NCBI GenBank assembly: GCA_021292105.1
Contig: CM037863.1
Coordinates: forward strand, 13,188,542 to 13,252,541
DNA length: 64,000 nucleotides
Direction of reading: 5' to 3'
DNA from: Anadara kagoshimensis
Taxonomy: Eukaryota; Mollusca; Bivalvia; Arcoida; Arcidae
The notes under the pieces were generated by a model. It was not told the origin of the DNA. It made no database searches and saw only the letters and a list, made by a program, of their open reading frames with translations. This document shows, piece after piece, positions 1-9,750 of this stretch. The position numbers were made by a program, and so were the translations under genes. Within the stretch, counting starts at the first letter, position 1, and the number at the start of each line of letters is the position of its first letter.

Positions 1-94
1 TTAAGGGGAGCAGGTTCCATAGTCCTACGTTCCCCTATCGTCCATTTAGAGGGCTGTTGACGACAGAAATAGTTTGGTCTACTATATGACTTAC

Positions 95-3000
95 CTTATT
101 TGCTTGGTAATATAAAACTACTAGATATCTGTTACACACATTAAACCCTGATAAATGATCACAGGCATTCTTAGCATCAAAGATGTCCTCATATACTACA
201 AATGCTGTCCCTTTGGTTTCTGGTGTGTTTCCACTGTAACATAAAACAAGACTGTAAAATTCAAACATGTATATTAACCAAAATTATTCAGAGAAAATAA
301 TGCTATGTTTCCATTCCTGATATCCAAAATTGACATTGACCATTAATTTCTTTTAAATTCTTTCAAAAAAAAAAACATATTTAAGCAAATTTCAATAAAA
401 ATATTTTAAAAAGGACTATATTTTCACAAATTTTGGAAATTTGGCTACTAAGAAATTTAAATATGTGGAAAACTAGAGTTATGTCGAGCCAATATCTTAT
501 TTCAATTTCTTTGAATTGAAAATTATTTTGATCCAAATTAGTAAAACTGAAAAAAATTTCATTTTTAAACACTTATTTAAATGCATGCTTTTGGGGTTAT
601 TTTCAACAGGTGTGCTTATATATAGAGAGAGACACCAAAAGGAGTTTAAATGTACTTATTTCAAGCAACAGTTCTAGTGAAAACTTTTCACTTACGGTAT
701 GTGGAAATGACCAGCTTGGAAATAGTGTAGAAAATCAAGAGTGTCCAGAGAAAACCACCATCCTTTAGCAAGCCAATTAACAAACTTTCTGCTTGGGTAT
801 TGAGAGTTGTTATCCATCACTGCAACTGTGAGGATTCATAGGTTTTGAGTCTTAACACCACTCAATGCCTAAAATATACATGCACTTACACTCTTATCTG
901 CCTTATTGCACCATATTTGCCAAAAATATCATACATTTCTTCTGCAGTGATTTTATATGGTAGGTTACGTACATAAAGTATTCTGTTAACTTCTGGCGGA
1001 AGCCGAACCTGAGGTTAATAACAAAAATAATTTATTATTAATTAACAATTAACTGAATGGAATGTAGCGAAAGAATCTCCTTACTCTCCTAGTTTATATG
1101 CACAATTAATTAGGAATGGGTATTATTAAAATTTTCGTATTGTGATTATTATGATACAAAGATGCTGAATCGCGATACATATCATAATATATTACCGGTG
1201 TTTCAAAAGTTTAGAAAATAAAGACCTTTACATTATGTATAAAACTCATCAAATATGGTTGTATGTACATTGTCAGACATCTTGTTTTAATACCACCTTG
1301 CACTAGAGTAGATGCCACTTCAGTATCTGTGACATAATGATTATTTATGAGTTTATGTGTTATATTTTGGTCGAGATTTAATGTGTTTACATTTGGACCA
1401 TATGAAGTACCGTACTACTGCGACATTTACAGAAATCATCTATGTTACTCAATTTAAAACAAATATCTGTATTATCTGATCTGGACAGTCGTACCATAAT
1501 ATGTATGTATCAGGAAATTGTTTTGTTATTTATTGGTATACTGATAATACCGCACACCACAACAATTAATGTTACTAAGGTACAAAGTCAGTGTGATTCT
1601 TGATTAGAAGACTGATGTAATATTACCAGTATCGTGTATACAGCTGTATATTGTCGTGACAACAAGTAATTGACTTAATGATGATCCCACTAACTGGGCA
1701 GTATAGGATATTTAGACAGGATGTTCCTCTTGTCTAAGATTTTGCCACTTGATGTGCATGATCAACAACAGTAGTACAAAATTAACAGGTTAAAAATGGG
1801 ATAAAAACAACAGTTTGTACTGGCTTTATTTGAGGAGGTTCAGGTAAGGTCACTAGACCAGACAAAATCAAGTAAACCCGATGAATTATGACAAATGATT
1901 ATGCTGACAACCTTCATTTTGGCAAAAGGATCCAAATTGAAACAGAGATTTTGTTACATTTTTTAAAAGGCGAACGTTATTTACACTTAAGGCCGTATAA
2001 TGCAGGTAGTAGGCTGTCGTTATTTACACTTACGCATGCCCAATACGATAACTAATATCAGCTGTATACAGGCAAGGTTGTGGTTCCACGATCTTAAGTT
2101 GTGATCGCTGGTGGGAAAAAAAGTTGCAGGATCTTTTCATAAACAGATAACATGACTTCCAAAGAAACACAATAGGAAAAACATCAGAAAGTTTAGTTTT
2201 AATCAACGTTTTGTAAATTCCTGGTCACCACTTGTAATTAACAGGTGATAACACATTAAAGCCAGTGACGGATCGGCGAGTGTCACTAAATAAACAAAGT
2301 AATTAACGGCCAGTGTTAATCACTGTGAGTAGAGGGAGATGATTATCTAAGGTGTGAATGCAAGACCGTCTAATTATCGGCAGGTAAATCACTGTAATAT
2401 CGGAGTGTGTCGACACTGCCCGAGGATATACCCAGGTGACCTCCCGATTCCGTTCATGGGACAAAATAAACATCGATGGACACAGAATTATTGTAAAATC
2501 CGTAATAAAATATAATAAAAATTACTTTTTTGTGTTGTTTATTTCATAAAAGAAATTTAAAAGTGTTTGTTGATTAATAATCGTGATTCAAACCGTAGGA
2601 GATCATCTGTTTTGAACAAATTACGCGACTTTTAAATCAGTTATTCCCAAATATGTTTGAGGTTCACGATTATAACGATATATCCACTTAAATTAATTTT
2701 TGTAATCCTAGTCAAGAATATTTCGTGTCTGTCAAGAATATTTCGTGTTTTGTCATGAGTACGTTTTCTCAGGAAAAATAGATCGTGGTGCCTAATAGAT
2801 CGTGAACACGACTAGGAGAACAAAATATTTTTGTTTTAAGTCAAATTTCAAATTCAAATACATTTTAAAATACTTCCCATCTTCGAAAAAAATAAATGCA
2901 CCACCATACTATTTATTTCTCCAAAGTCAGTATCCCGTGTTCACGGGTCGTAATTATTAGATTAAGTGATTAATAGGATCCCCTGCAGCATCCCATGTTC

Positions 3001-6000
3001 ACAGATCTATGCCTGAGCGGTGAATGAATTATTCAGTATTCTGTGTTCACGGGTCTTAATTGGATTAAGAGATTAACAGTGTCCCGTGTTCACAGCCTTA
3101 TTGGAGTATGGAGATTAACAATCAAAGCGAAAGTTCGCATGAATTATGTGTTCGAACACGACTCATCAAGTTGTTGCTCTTTAATTCCTGTTGACAATTC
3201 TTCTATGAACAGGTCAAGTACATCTATATTGATTTAAATTTTAAACTTTTAAAAGATGAATTATTATGTTCTCATCAATAATAATAATTATAATAATAAA
3301 ATAAAAAACAAGAGGCCCATGGGCCTTATACGCTCACCTGATAACTAATGGCTAGCTGATAGATTTAAAGAAAACATAAATACTAAACCCCAATGAATTT
3401 TTTCTTTACATCAAAATGATCATTGCATCAATACCTACAACATTCTAATATACATGCCTATACAAAACTTTTATAGTTTTCAAGATAATTAACCATTTCA
3501 GTATTGTTTTCGCATCTGTGACCTTGACCTTTGAACCCATGACCTTTTTCTATACGTCAAAATGATCATTGTATCAATACCTACAACATTCTAATATACA
3601 TGCCTATACAAAAAGTTTATAGTTTTCGAGATAATTAACCATTTCGGTATTGATTCGCATCTGTGACCTTGACCTTTGAACCCATGACCTTTTTCTATAC
3701 ATCAAAATGATTGTTGTATCAATACCTACAACATTCTTATATACATGCCTATACAAAAAGTTTATAGTTTTCGAGATAATTAACCATTTCGGTATTGTCT
3801 CGCATCTGTGACCTTGACCTTTGAACCCATGACCTTTTTCTATACATCAAAATGATCGTTGTATCAATACCTACAACATTCTAATATACATGCCTATACA
3901 AAAAGTTTATAGTTTTCGAGATAATTAAACATTTCCGTATTGTTTCGCATCTGTGACCTTGACCTTTGAACCCATGACCTCTTTCTGTACATCAAAATGA
4001 TCGTTGTATCAATACCTACAGCATTCTAATATACATGCCTATACAAAAAGTTTATACGGGAAATGTATGTATTATGACGTCATAGAAAATTGTGGAAAAA
4101 TTCTATAGACCGTACGTCCAAATCATTTGACGCCGCGCGTGCACCACTTTTCTCACTTTTCTCAAGGCCATTGAAGGGGTCAAATCGACAGGAAGTGAGC
4201 TCCATATGGGGGAAAATCTCGCCCGTCTCGTTCATCAGAAATGAAACCAAGAAACGATTATCGTGAAAATAATTCATTGAAACAAGTAATAATTTAAATA
4301 GGTTGATCGAATACCAAATATTTACGTTTCTTTCGCCGTTCTGGCTGATCTCCAAGTGTAGCGTTTCAAGATTCGCGATGACGTGATTTCTTTTGATTGG
4401 GTCAAAGTTCAATTCAGATCGATAACCATTGTAAGCCAATCAGCGACCGACTTTCCCACGTGCATCAACCATGATCACACAGTATACAATGCGGGAAGAT
4501 ACAAAATTTGCCGATTTCAAGTTAGATAAATCGATAACCATAGTTACCTGACACAAAACTATTACGAGGTTAGCATAACCACAGTATACGACTTCTACGG
4601 TAACTCTTTTTCACATATTACTTAATTGAATCAAAATTTTGAGTGCATCTGTGACCCTCGCTGAATGCAGTGTAAACAAAAATGGCGATCGTCAGGACGG
4701 GAAAGACGTTTTCACAAACGATCGATTTTTAAAAAAAATAATAAAATGCGTTTTTCGAAGGAATTAATTAACAGTTCTTCCCAATAATCATTTTTATGAA
4801 AATATAGATAAAATTTATTGAATTTATTCCGAATTCAATGTAAATATTGACAAATCCTCTTGTTTGTTTACATGTGACGTGGATATCATGATCAGCTGAT
4901 CGAGCTGGACCAGAAAAGTGCTGACTAAAACTGACTTCAACTACAATGACTGCACTCATCAAAAATCTAACTTGGACATAACTGATGAGGAAACTGTACA
5001 TGTTGTGCAATGAGATGGACCGCTGTCCCAAAAAGTTGTGATAAAAATAACAACAATAATACATTCATGTTGAGTTTAGCAGCTGAAATCCACTTACTGT
5101 AGGTAAGGTCTGAATTGACTCCTTGAAAACCTCCAGGGATGGCGACTGGACTACTGATGCTGGCAGGGGATTCCAATAATTTAGTTCTCGGAATGAATAT
5201 AAAAATTTTAACTAGGGTAAAATCAACATTACCTTCTTCAATATCCCAGACTTGGTTCTCGAAAAAAAAGTTGGTATAAGTGAATAAATGCCAATTTCCA
5301 CTCCACTATCCACATAAGCGACCATTTCAATATAAATCTTAAAGCACCATCTTTCTGTATATCATCCCAGAATGTTCATTTCAATTTAGGTGAATAATGA
5401 ATAATCTTGACTGGGGTAAAAAAAAACTACATCCCACCATCCTAGAATTAACCGTCTCGATATAAGTGAAAAGGCATTTTTAACTCTCTGGGGCTGGGGC
5501 TCTTCATGCAATGAAATTTAAAGGGGCTGGGCTAAAATTGACATTATTTCGGTACAAGCCTGTCAAGTTTTAATCATATCATTTGTCACTTGCAATGGTC
5601 TGTGCTTTAGAAAATTCTCATCATGGTACTATATGGTTGTGAATGTTGAAGGTGTAAGAGGAGCTTACCCTCATACCACTGTATTAATATCGGGTTGTGG
5701 GTTAAAGGTGCTGCCTAACAGAGTCACAGACAAGCATTCCACTCCCAATTAATATAATTCTATAACCAGTCGATAATCTATCCTTTAAGCCAAATGTGGC
5801 TTGCAAAATGAGGAAGCAGTAACTCAAATTTTGAAGTATTGTCATGTATAACACAAGTCAGGTTGGAACCAAAAACCTTCCACTCTCCAAGAGGATGCTA
5901 TACCATTGAGCAACCAAGGCGGTCACAAACAGAATAGATTGTTGACCAAGGGATATTGCAAGCCTAGGCTTATCAGGGCCTTCGGCAAAAAGTTTTATGA

Positions 6001-7752
6001 CCATCATCACTGTTTGATGTCTCTGTGTCCAATATTGACCTGGATGTTTTAGTTCCATGTTCTCTTCACTTAATATTGATTACACAACTGGCCCGGTGTA
6101 GCTAGCTAACAGAAGGTGCTTACCATTCCAGAAAACTCGGTCTCACTTCCCTGGTGGAAGTTCGCGTGTTCAGTTTCAAAGTTTTTTTTTTACTTTACTC
6201 CCGGATTGTGATTTGGACATGGATTAGTATGTTTGTTTTTCATAGGTATAGCTGCTTCATTAATTGAATGGGGCAATCTTGAACTGTGATATGATACACA
6301 TCTTGTTTTAAGAAACAGGAGTAGTTATTTATGCAATCCATAAATCAGTAGATTAAATTATTCACATGGTATGGTAAAATGTGATTTAAGATGAGAAGAC
6401 ATTACAACGTGAGAATGTTGTCGTGGTATGGATTAGTATATTCACTATATTTGGTAATTGAATAGCCTTTTGTGTCCCTGGAAAGATCATACCAAAACTC
6501 AGTTCTGTGTGACAGAACATGATTGAAAGATGACGCAAGAACTCGGCGGTAGTTAACTATAGTCGGTCCCACTAGTATTTGGTGAGACAAAACAATGTGT
6601 GCCATCCCTGTTTTGGGTGGGTGTGTGTGTGTATGTGTATGTATATGTGTGTGTGTGTGTGTGCACAATAACCCGATAATAAATTTGGACATTTCCCGGG
6701 ATAGGCAATGCCTATTTTCATATTAGTTTTCGAGATAATTAAACATTTCCGTATTGTTTCGCATCTGTGACCTTGACCTTTGAACCCATGACCTTTTTCT
6801 ATATATCAAAATGATCGTTGTATCAATACCTACAACATTCTAATATAAATGCCTATACAAAAAGTTTATAGTTTTCGAGATAATTAAACATTTCCGTATT
6901 GTTTCGCATCTGTGACCTTGACCTTTGAACCCATGACCTCTTTCTGTACATCAAAATGATCGTTGTATCAATACCTACAGCATTCTAATATACATGCCTA
7001 TACAAAAAGTTTATAGTTTTCGAGATAATTAAACATTTCCGTATTGTTTCGCATCTGTGACCTTGACCTTTGAACCCATGACTTTTTTCTATATATCAAA
7101 ATGATCATTGTATCAATACCTACAACATTCTAATATAAATGCCTATACAAAAAGTTTATAGTTTTCGAGATAAGTAACCATTTTGGTATTGTTTTACATC
7201 TGTGACCTTGACCTTTGAACCCATGACCTTTTTCTATACACCAAAATGATTGTTGTATCAATACCTACAACATTCTAATATACATGCCTATACAAAAAGT
7301 TTATAGTTTTCGAGATAATAATTATAATCAGAGGTAAAAAAAATTAGGTCACGACCTTCACAATTGACCTTGACCTCAATTTGAAGATACTAACAAGAAG
7401 ATGTCAAAACTGAAAACCCCATGTCATTATCTGGCCAAATAGTCAAGTTATAACAATTTGAAGCTATTTTATGATTTTTTCAAAATTAAACGCAAAAACG
7501 CGTAACCTATTTTTTGTCCGAATTTCACAAAATGAACAAACTATAGGCTAAAGACCCTAGAGAAGCCAAATATCACATCAGATTTTTTCTCTAATCAATA
7601 CTTTCGGAGAAGAAGATTTTTTAAGATTTTTGCACCCCTAGGTCACCTTGACCTAGTTATGGTAGCCATGGCAACACCACGAACAAATTTGAATTGCACC
7701 GACCAAGACATGCATCTGACCAAGTCTCGTTGAAATCTGCCCAGTGGTTCGT

Positions 7753-7794
<42 letters not shown>

Positions 7795-7823
7795 GACGAC
7801 GACGACGACGACAGACAACGGAC

Positions 7824-7855
<32 letters not shown>

Positions 7856-9382
7856 TGGCTCAGGTGAGCTAATAAAATCAATTATTAGAGGAAAATAAGA
7901 ATAAATTGCTTGCATTGATTTAATTTGGTATCATTTTAAAAAAAATACAAGAATTCTGATTACCGGTCGCGACACATGTTGCAATCAAACTTTTTTACAT
8001 TTAAGGATCAATTTACCTTAAATGGTTTCATTTAGTTTGACAGTATCTCATGTATTAATTATTATTAGGCCGATATACTTCAGCAATCACAACTTAAGAT
8101 CGTGGAACCACAACCTTGCCTGTATACAGCTGATATTGGTTATCGTGAATTCTGGTCAACTCGCCCCCTAACCAACTCGCCCCCTTCCAACTCGCCCCCA
8201 CTATATACCAACTCGTCCCCATGCTAACTCGCCCCATTACCAACTCGCCCCCACTTATTTTAAAGTCAACACCAACTCGCCCCAACTTATACCAACTCGC
8301 CCCAATATATAATAATTAAAAAATAATGAACAGAATAAAAATTTATTATTATGATTATAATATTATAAATTAAATCGACCTGTTCTAGAATAGACTTGTG
8401 TTTTGTCATTATGTAAATGTATTGTACATGTAAATTTTTATTTAAGCTGGATAAAATATGATGACGGTGTCTAGGTCAGATTAATCTGATATGCAGTAGT
8501 CAGGGCATTTGTCATCTTATTTTATCCGACTTAAACCAATATCCAATATTATTTATGTTGAATGAAAATGTACTGCCATGTAAATGTTTGTATAATATAA
8601 TATGATTCAAATAAATATATAAGTCTATGGATTCATTTAGTTTGTAATTATTATTTCCGCTTTAAAACGTTGTGCAAAGTCAAGATTCTTTCACTTATTT
8701 CCATCGAGACTGTCAATATTCTAGGTTCACTTATGTGGTCATTTCTGGAGTGTGTTTAGTGGAGTATTTTTGTTTTACGCCACAGTCAAGATTCTTTCAT
8801 TTCATGGTCAGGGGGCGAGTTGGTAACGTCAAGGGGGCGAGTTGGTAATGTCAAGGGGGCGAGTTGGTAGGGGCGAGTTGGTTAAGGGGCGAGTTGGTAG
8901 GGGGCGAGTTGGTTAGGGGGCGAGTTGGTTAGGGGGCGAGTTGACCAACAGCCTACTACCTGCGCTATACGGCCTTAAGTGTAAATAATCAGTCCGTTTT
9001 TAAAACTGCCTTCTACTTTAAAATTATTTGGAAAATATGAAGTTCTGACATACAGCATTGGCACTGACCAGTTGAGAGTGCCAGGTTCTGGTAATATCAC
9101 GCCAGGTGAAATGACATTTTTGACCAAGTGGGAAAGATTACCAAAGTAGAACAAGCAGTTGTGAACTACAAGCTGTACAACATGTGTTTATTGTTTGGGT
9201 AACGAAAGTCGAAAAATACTGCTTATTTCGTTGACAGATGTTGTCTTTAGTAGACGGTTCTCTCCACATGTACATTTATTATGAAGCAAACATTGTGAAA
9301 TATATACAAAGGTTGTTTTTAAATGGTACTTGGTTGATTTTTGGCTGTGTTTACTTACGTTTCCCTTCCGACTCAACGCCAT
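95..9382 (-). CDS. SF3B6: Splicing factor 3B subunit 6 (SF3b14/p14), 5' three exons, C-terminus off the left edge
   Basis: Small RRM protein of the U2 snRNP SF3b complex that contacts the pre-mRNA branch-site adenosine. Three coding exons join in frame on the minus strand: 9359-9382 (MALSRKGN, then a GTAAGT donor), 890-1008 (starts [17 protein letters not shown]; acceptor CAG, donor GTAAGT) and 95-233 (starts [16 protein letters not shown] and ends QANK before a GTAAGT donor). A Val codon is split across the second junction. The 94 residues seen follow human p14 almost residue for residue: RNP2-like ILYVRN, RNP1-like [10 protein letters not shown] and the [23 protein letters not shown] stretch in part. 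Tyr20 corresponds to the human Tyr22 that touches the branch adenosine (family knowledge). The remaining ~30 residues must lie in an exon left of base 1. The start is the only ATG giving a correctly phased donor, and human p14 has a comparable short basic leader. The identity is very secure; the 8-codon first exon is slightly less so. Confidence 0.95.
1009..1970. other. SF3B6 intron 1, near part: no recognised feature
   Basis: AT-rich intronic sequence. No reading frame of interest and no repeat that I can pair with another place in the window. Confidence 0.6.
1971..2105 (-). repeat. Short interspersed element, inverted copy of the ends of the 8085-8990 element
   Basis: The left part (CACTTAAGGCCGTATA, then GCAGGTAGTAGGCTGT) is the reverse complement of 8950-8985. 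The right part (ATCAGCTGTATACAGGCA, then GGTTGTGGTTCCACGATC) is the reverse complement of 8098-8140. Only a few dozen bases separate the two ends here, whereas in the 8 kb copy a palindromic block of about 800 bp lies between them. Confidence 0.65.
2700..3130. repeat. Degenerate repeats around CCCGTGTTCACGGG
   Basis: The hairpin-forming word CCCGTGTTCACGGG and decayed versions recur near 2933, 2990, 3040 and 3083, each followed by similar 'TAATT..GATTAA..GATTAA' text. Just upstream, a GTCAAGAATATTTCGTGT unit is repeated twice (2710-2750) and AATAGATCGTG twice (2778-2806). This appears to be an old tandem array with no coding content. Confidence 0.55.
3380..4056 (-). repeat. 145-bp tandem array of copy 1, part 1
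   Basis: CCTACAACATTCTAATATAC recurs at about 3434, 3580, 3725 and 3870, a spacing of 145-146 bp. Each unit contains TGACCTTGACCTTTGAACC followed by CATGACCT. The array breaks off at 4056, inside a unit, where foreign DNA begins. Confidence 0.9.
5065..5211 (-). pseudogene. LINE reverse-transcriptase C-terminal remnant
   Basis: On the minus strand, after an in-frame stop, 48 codons read ...[18 protein letters not shown], then [12 protein letters not shown] and a stop. The pattern R-x(2)-N-x-WN-x-LP-x(2)-VV-x(2)-PSL-x(2)-FK is the hallmark end of non-LTR retrotransposon ORF2 proteins (RTE/CR1/Jockey-type). Only this tail is present, so it is a 5'-truncated, dead fragment. The clade cannot be named from it. 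Confidence 0.7.
5850..6060 (-). repeat. Possible tRNA-derived SINE fragment
   Basis: On the minus strand, TTGGTTGCTCAATGGTATAG followed by a hairpin-like CTCTTGGAGAG and GGTTTTTGGTTCCAA resembles A and B boxes of a tRNA promoter. No second copy was found in the window, so this is tentative. Confidence 0.35.
6618..6662. repeat. (TG)n microsatellite
   Basis: An interrupted run of TG with TATG variants. It makes a false His/Thr-rich reading frame on the other strand. Confidence 0.9.
6724..7320 (-). repeat. 145-bp tandem array of copy 1, part 2
   Basis: Continues the array broken at 4056, with four more units (motif positions about 6768, 6914, 7058 and 7200). It is followed by the unique 5' part of the element. 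Confidence 0.9.
8085..8990 (+). mobile_element. Interspersed element carrying a nested palindromic block
   Basis: The ends (8085-8148 and 8947-8985) match the short inverted copy at 1971-2105. Between them sits a block bounded by GGTCAACTCGCCCCC and GGGGGCGAGTTGACC, listed separately. This suggests insertion of the block into an older element. Confidence 0.6.
8153..8946. mobile_element. Palindromic element with tandem-repeat inverted termini (GGGGGCGAGTTGGT)
   Basis: The left arm (8153-8305) is a run of about ten CCAACTCGCCCC(C) words with short AT spacers. The right arm (8812-8946) is a run of about nine GGGGGCGAGTTGG words, exactly inverted. About 500 bp of AT-rich, non-coding DNA lies between. 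No transposase frame is present, so it is non-autonomous if it is a transposon. Confidence 0.7.
9359..9382 (-). CDS. SF3B6: SF3B6 first coding exon (8 codons)
   Basis: Encodes MALSRKGN and ends exactly at a consensus GTAAGT donor in phase 0, matching the phase-0 start of the exon at 890-1008. The basic residues before the RRM match the human KRAN leader. It lies 368 bp from the divergent D52 start codon. It was chosen because no other in-phase ATG-plus-donor of similar character was seen in the intervening 8 kb. Confidence 0.8.
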
Positions 9383-9750
9383 TTTCTTATTTATTGGTCA
9401 TGTAAACGTTTGAATTTCGTATGAAAACACAAACGATATAAAACCGTTCACGTGATTATGATTTCAAAATAGTCTCACCACCAAAACATTGAAATTTCAA
9501 ATTTGATTCTTTTTTCATAGTTTTCATTTTATATGAAATGTTTTACAGTTTTAGTTATTTAAACATATCATATAGCTGTCAAATAACCCTATTTATTCAT
9601 GGAGAATCAGGGAATGAATATCCTAAAGGAGTTTAAGGTTAACCTGCTGATGACGTCATATTCTGCCATATGCACAGACGTTGATTTCCGCATTAACTTG
9701 CAATATTTTTGTTTACTTTGAAAAGGTTTTGGTTTCCACACTCGTAGAAA
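9383..9750. promoter_or_regulatory. Divergent promoter region between SF3B6 and the D52 gene
   Basis: 368 bp separate the two start codons, which read away from each other. A perfect CRE palindrome TGACGTCA lies at 9651-9658, and an E-box-like CACGTG near 9449-9454. No TATA box is placed convincingly for either side. Both 5' UTRs should begin here. Shared use is inferred from spacing only. Confidence 0.6.

Larger units (their letters stand above)
4057..6723. mobile_element. 2.67-kb block inserted in the 145-bp array
   Basis: The repeat unit stops at TTTATA (4051-4056) and resumes at TAGTTTTCGAG (6724), so everything between is an insertion, possibly with a TA duplication. The left end begins CGGGAAATGTATG and near the right end is ACATTTCCCGGG (6690-6700), giving short inverted ends that are not exactly terminal. 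Inside are a LINE remnant (5065-5211), a tRNA-like segment (about 5850-6060) and a TG microsatellite (6618-6662). No intact transposase was seen. It may be one element that collected others, or several successive insertions. Confidence 0.6.
3308..7870 (-). mobile_element. Helentron-like (pearl/HINE-like) non-autonomous element, copy 1, split by a nested insertion
   Basis: Read on the minus strand it starts with an imperfect palindrome (AGCTCACCTGAGCC...GGCTCAAGTGAGCT). It then has a (GTC)n microsatellite (7778-7815), a unique region, an array of 145-bp units, and a 3' hairpin AGGCCCATGGGCCT followed by CTTGT. The other copies at 12439, 43721 and 45851 share these ends. A palindromic end, microsatellite, internal tandem array and 3' hairpin are the layout described for Helentron-associated elements and for bivalve 'pearl' repeats. 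That family assignment is inference; the copy boundaries are seen directly. It occupies more than half of SF3B6 intron 1. Confidence 0.65.

Noticed and set aside
3380-4056. Protein-coding or CRISPR explanation for the 145-bp repeats
   Set aside because: No spacers, stops in all frames, and the units belong to elements with defined ends.
4080-4439. 119-codon minus-strand frame starting [12 protein letters not shown]
   Set aside because: Lies at the edge of the inserted block, begins inside repeat-like DNA and shows no recognised motif or splice partner; kept only as part of the insertion.
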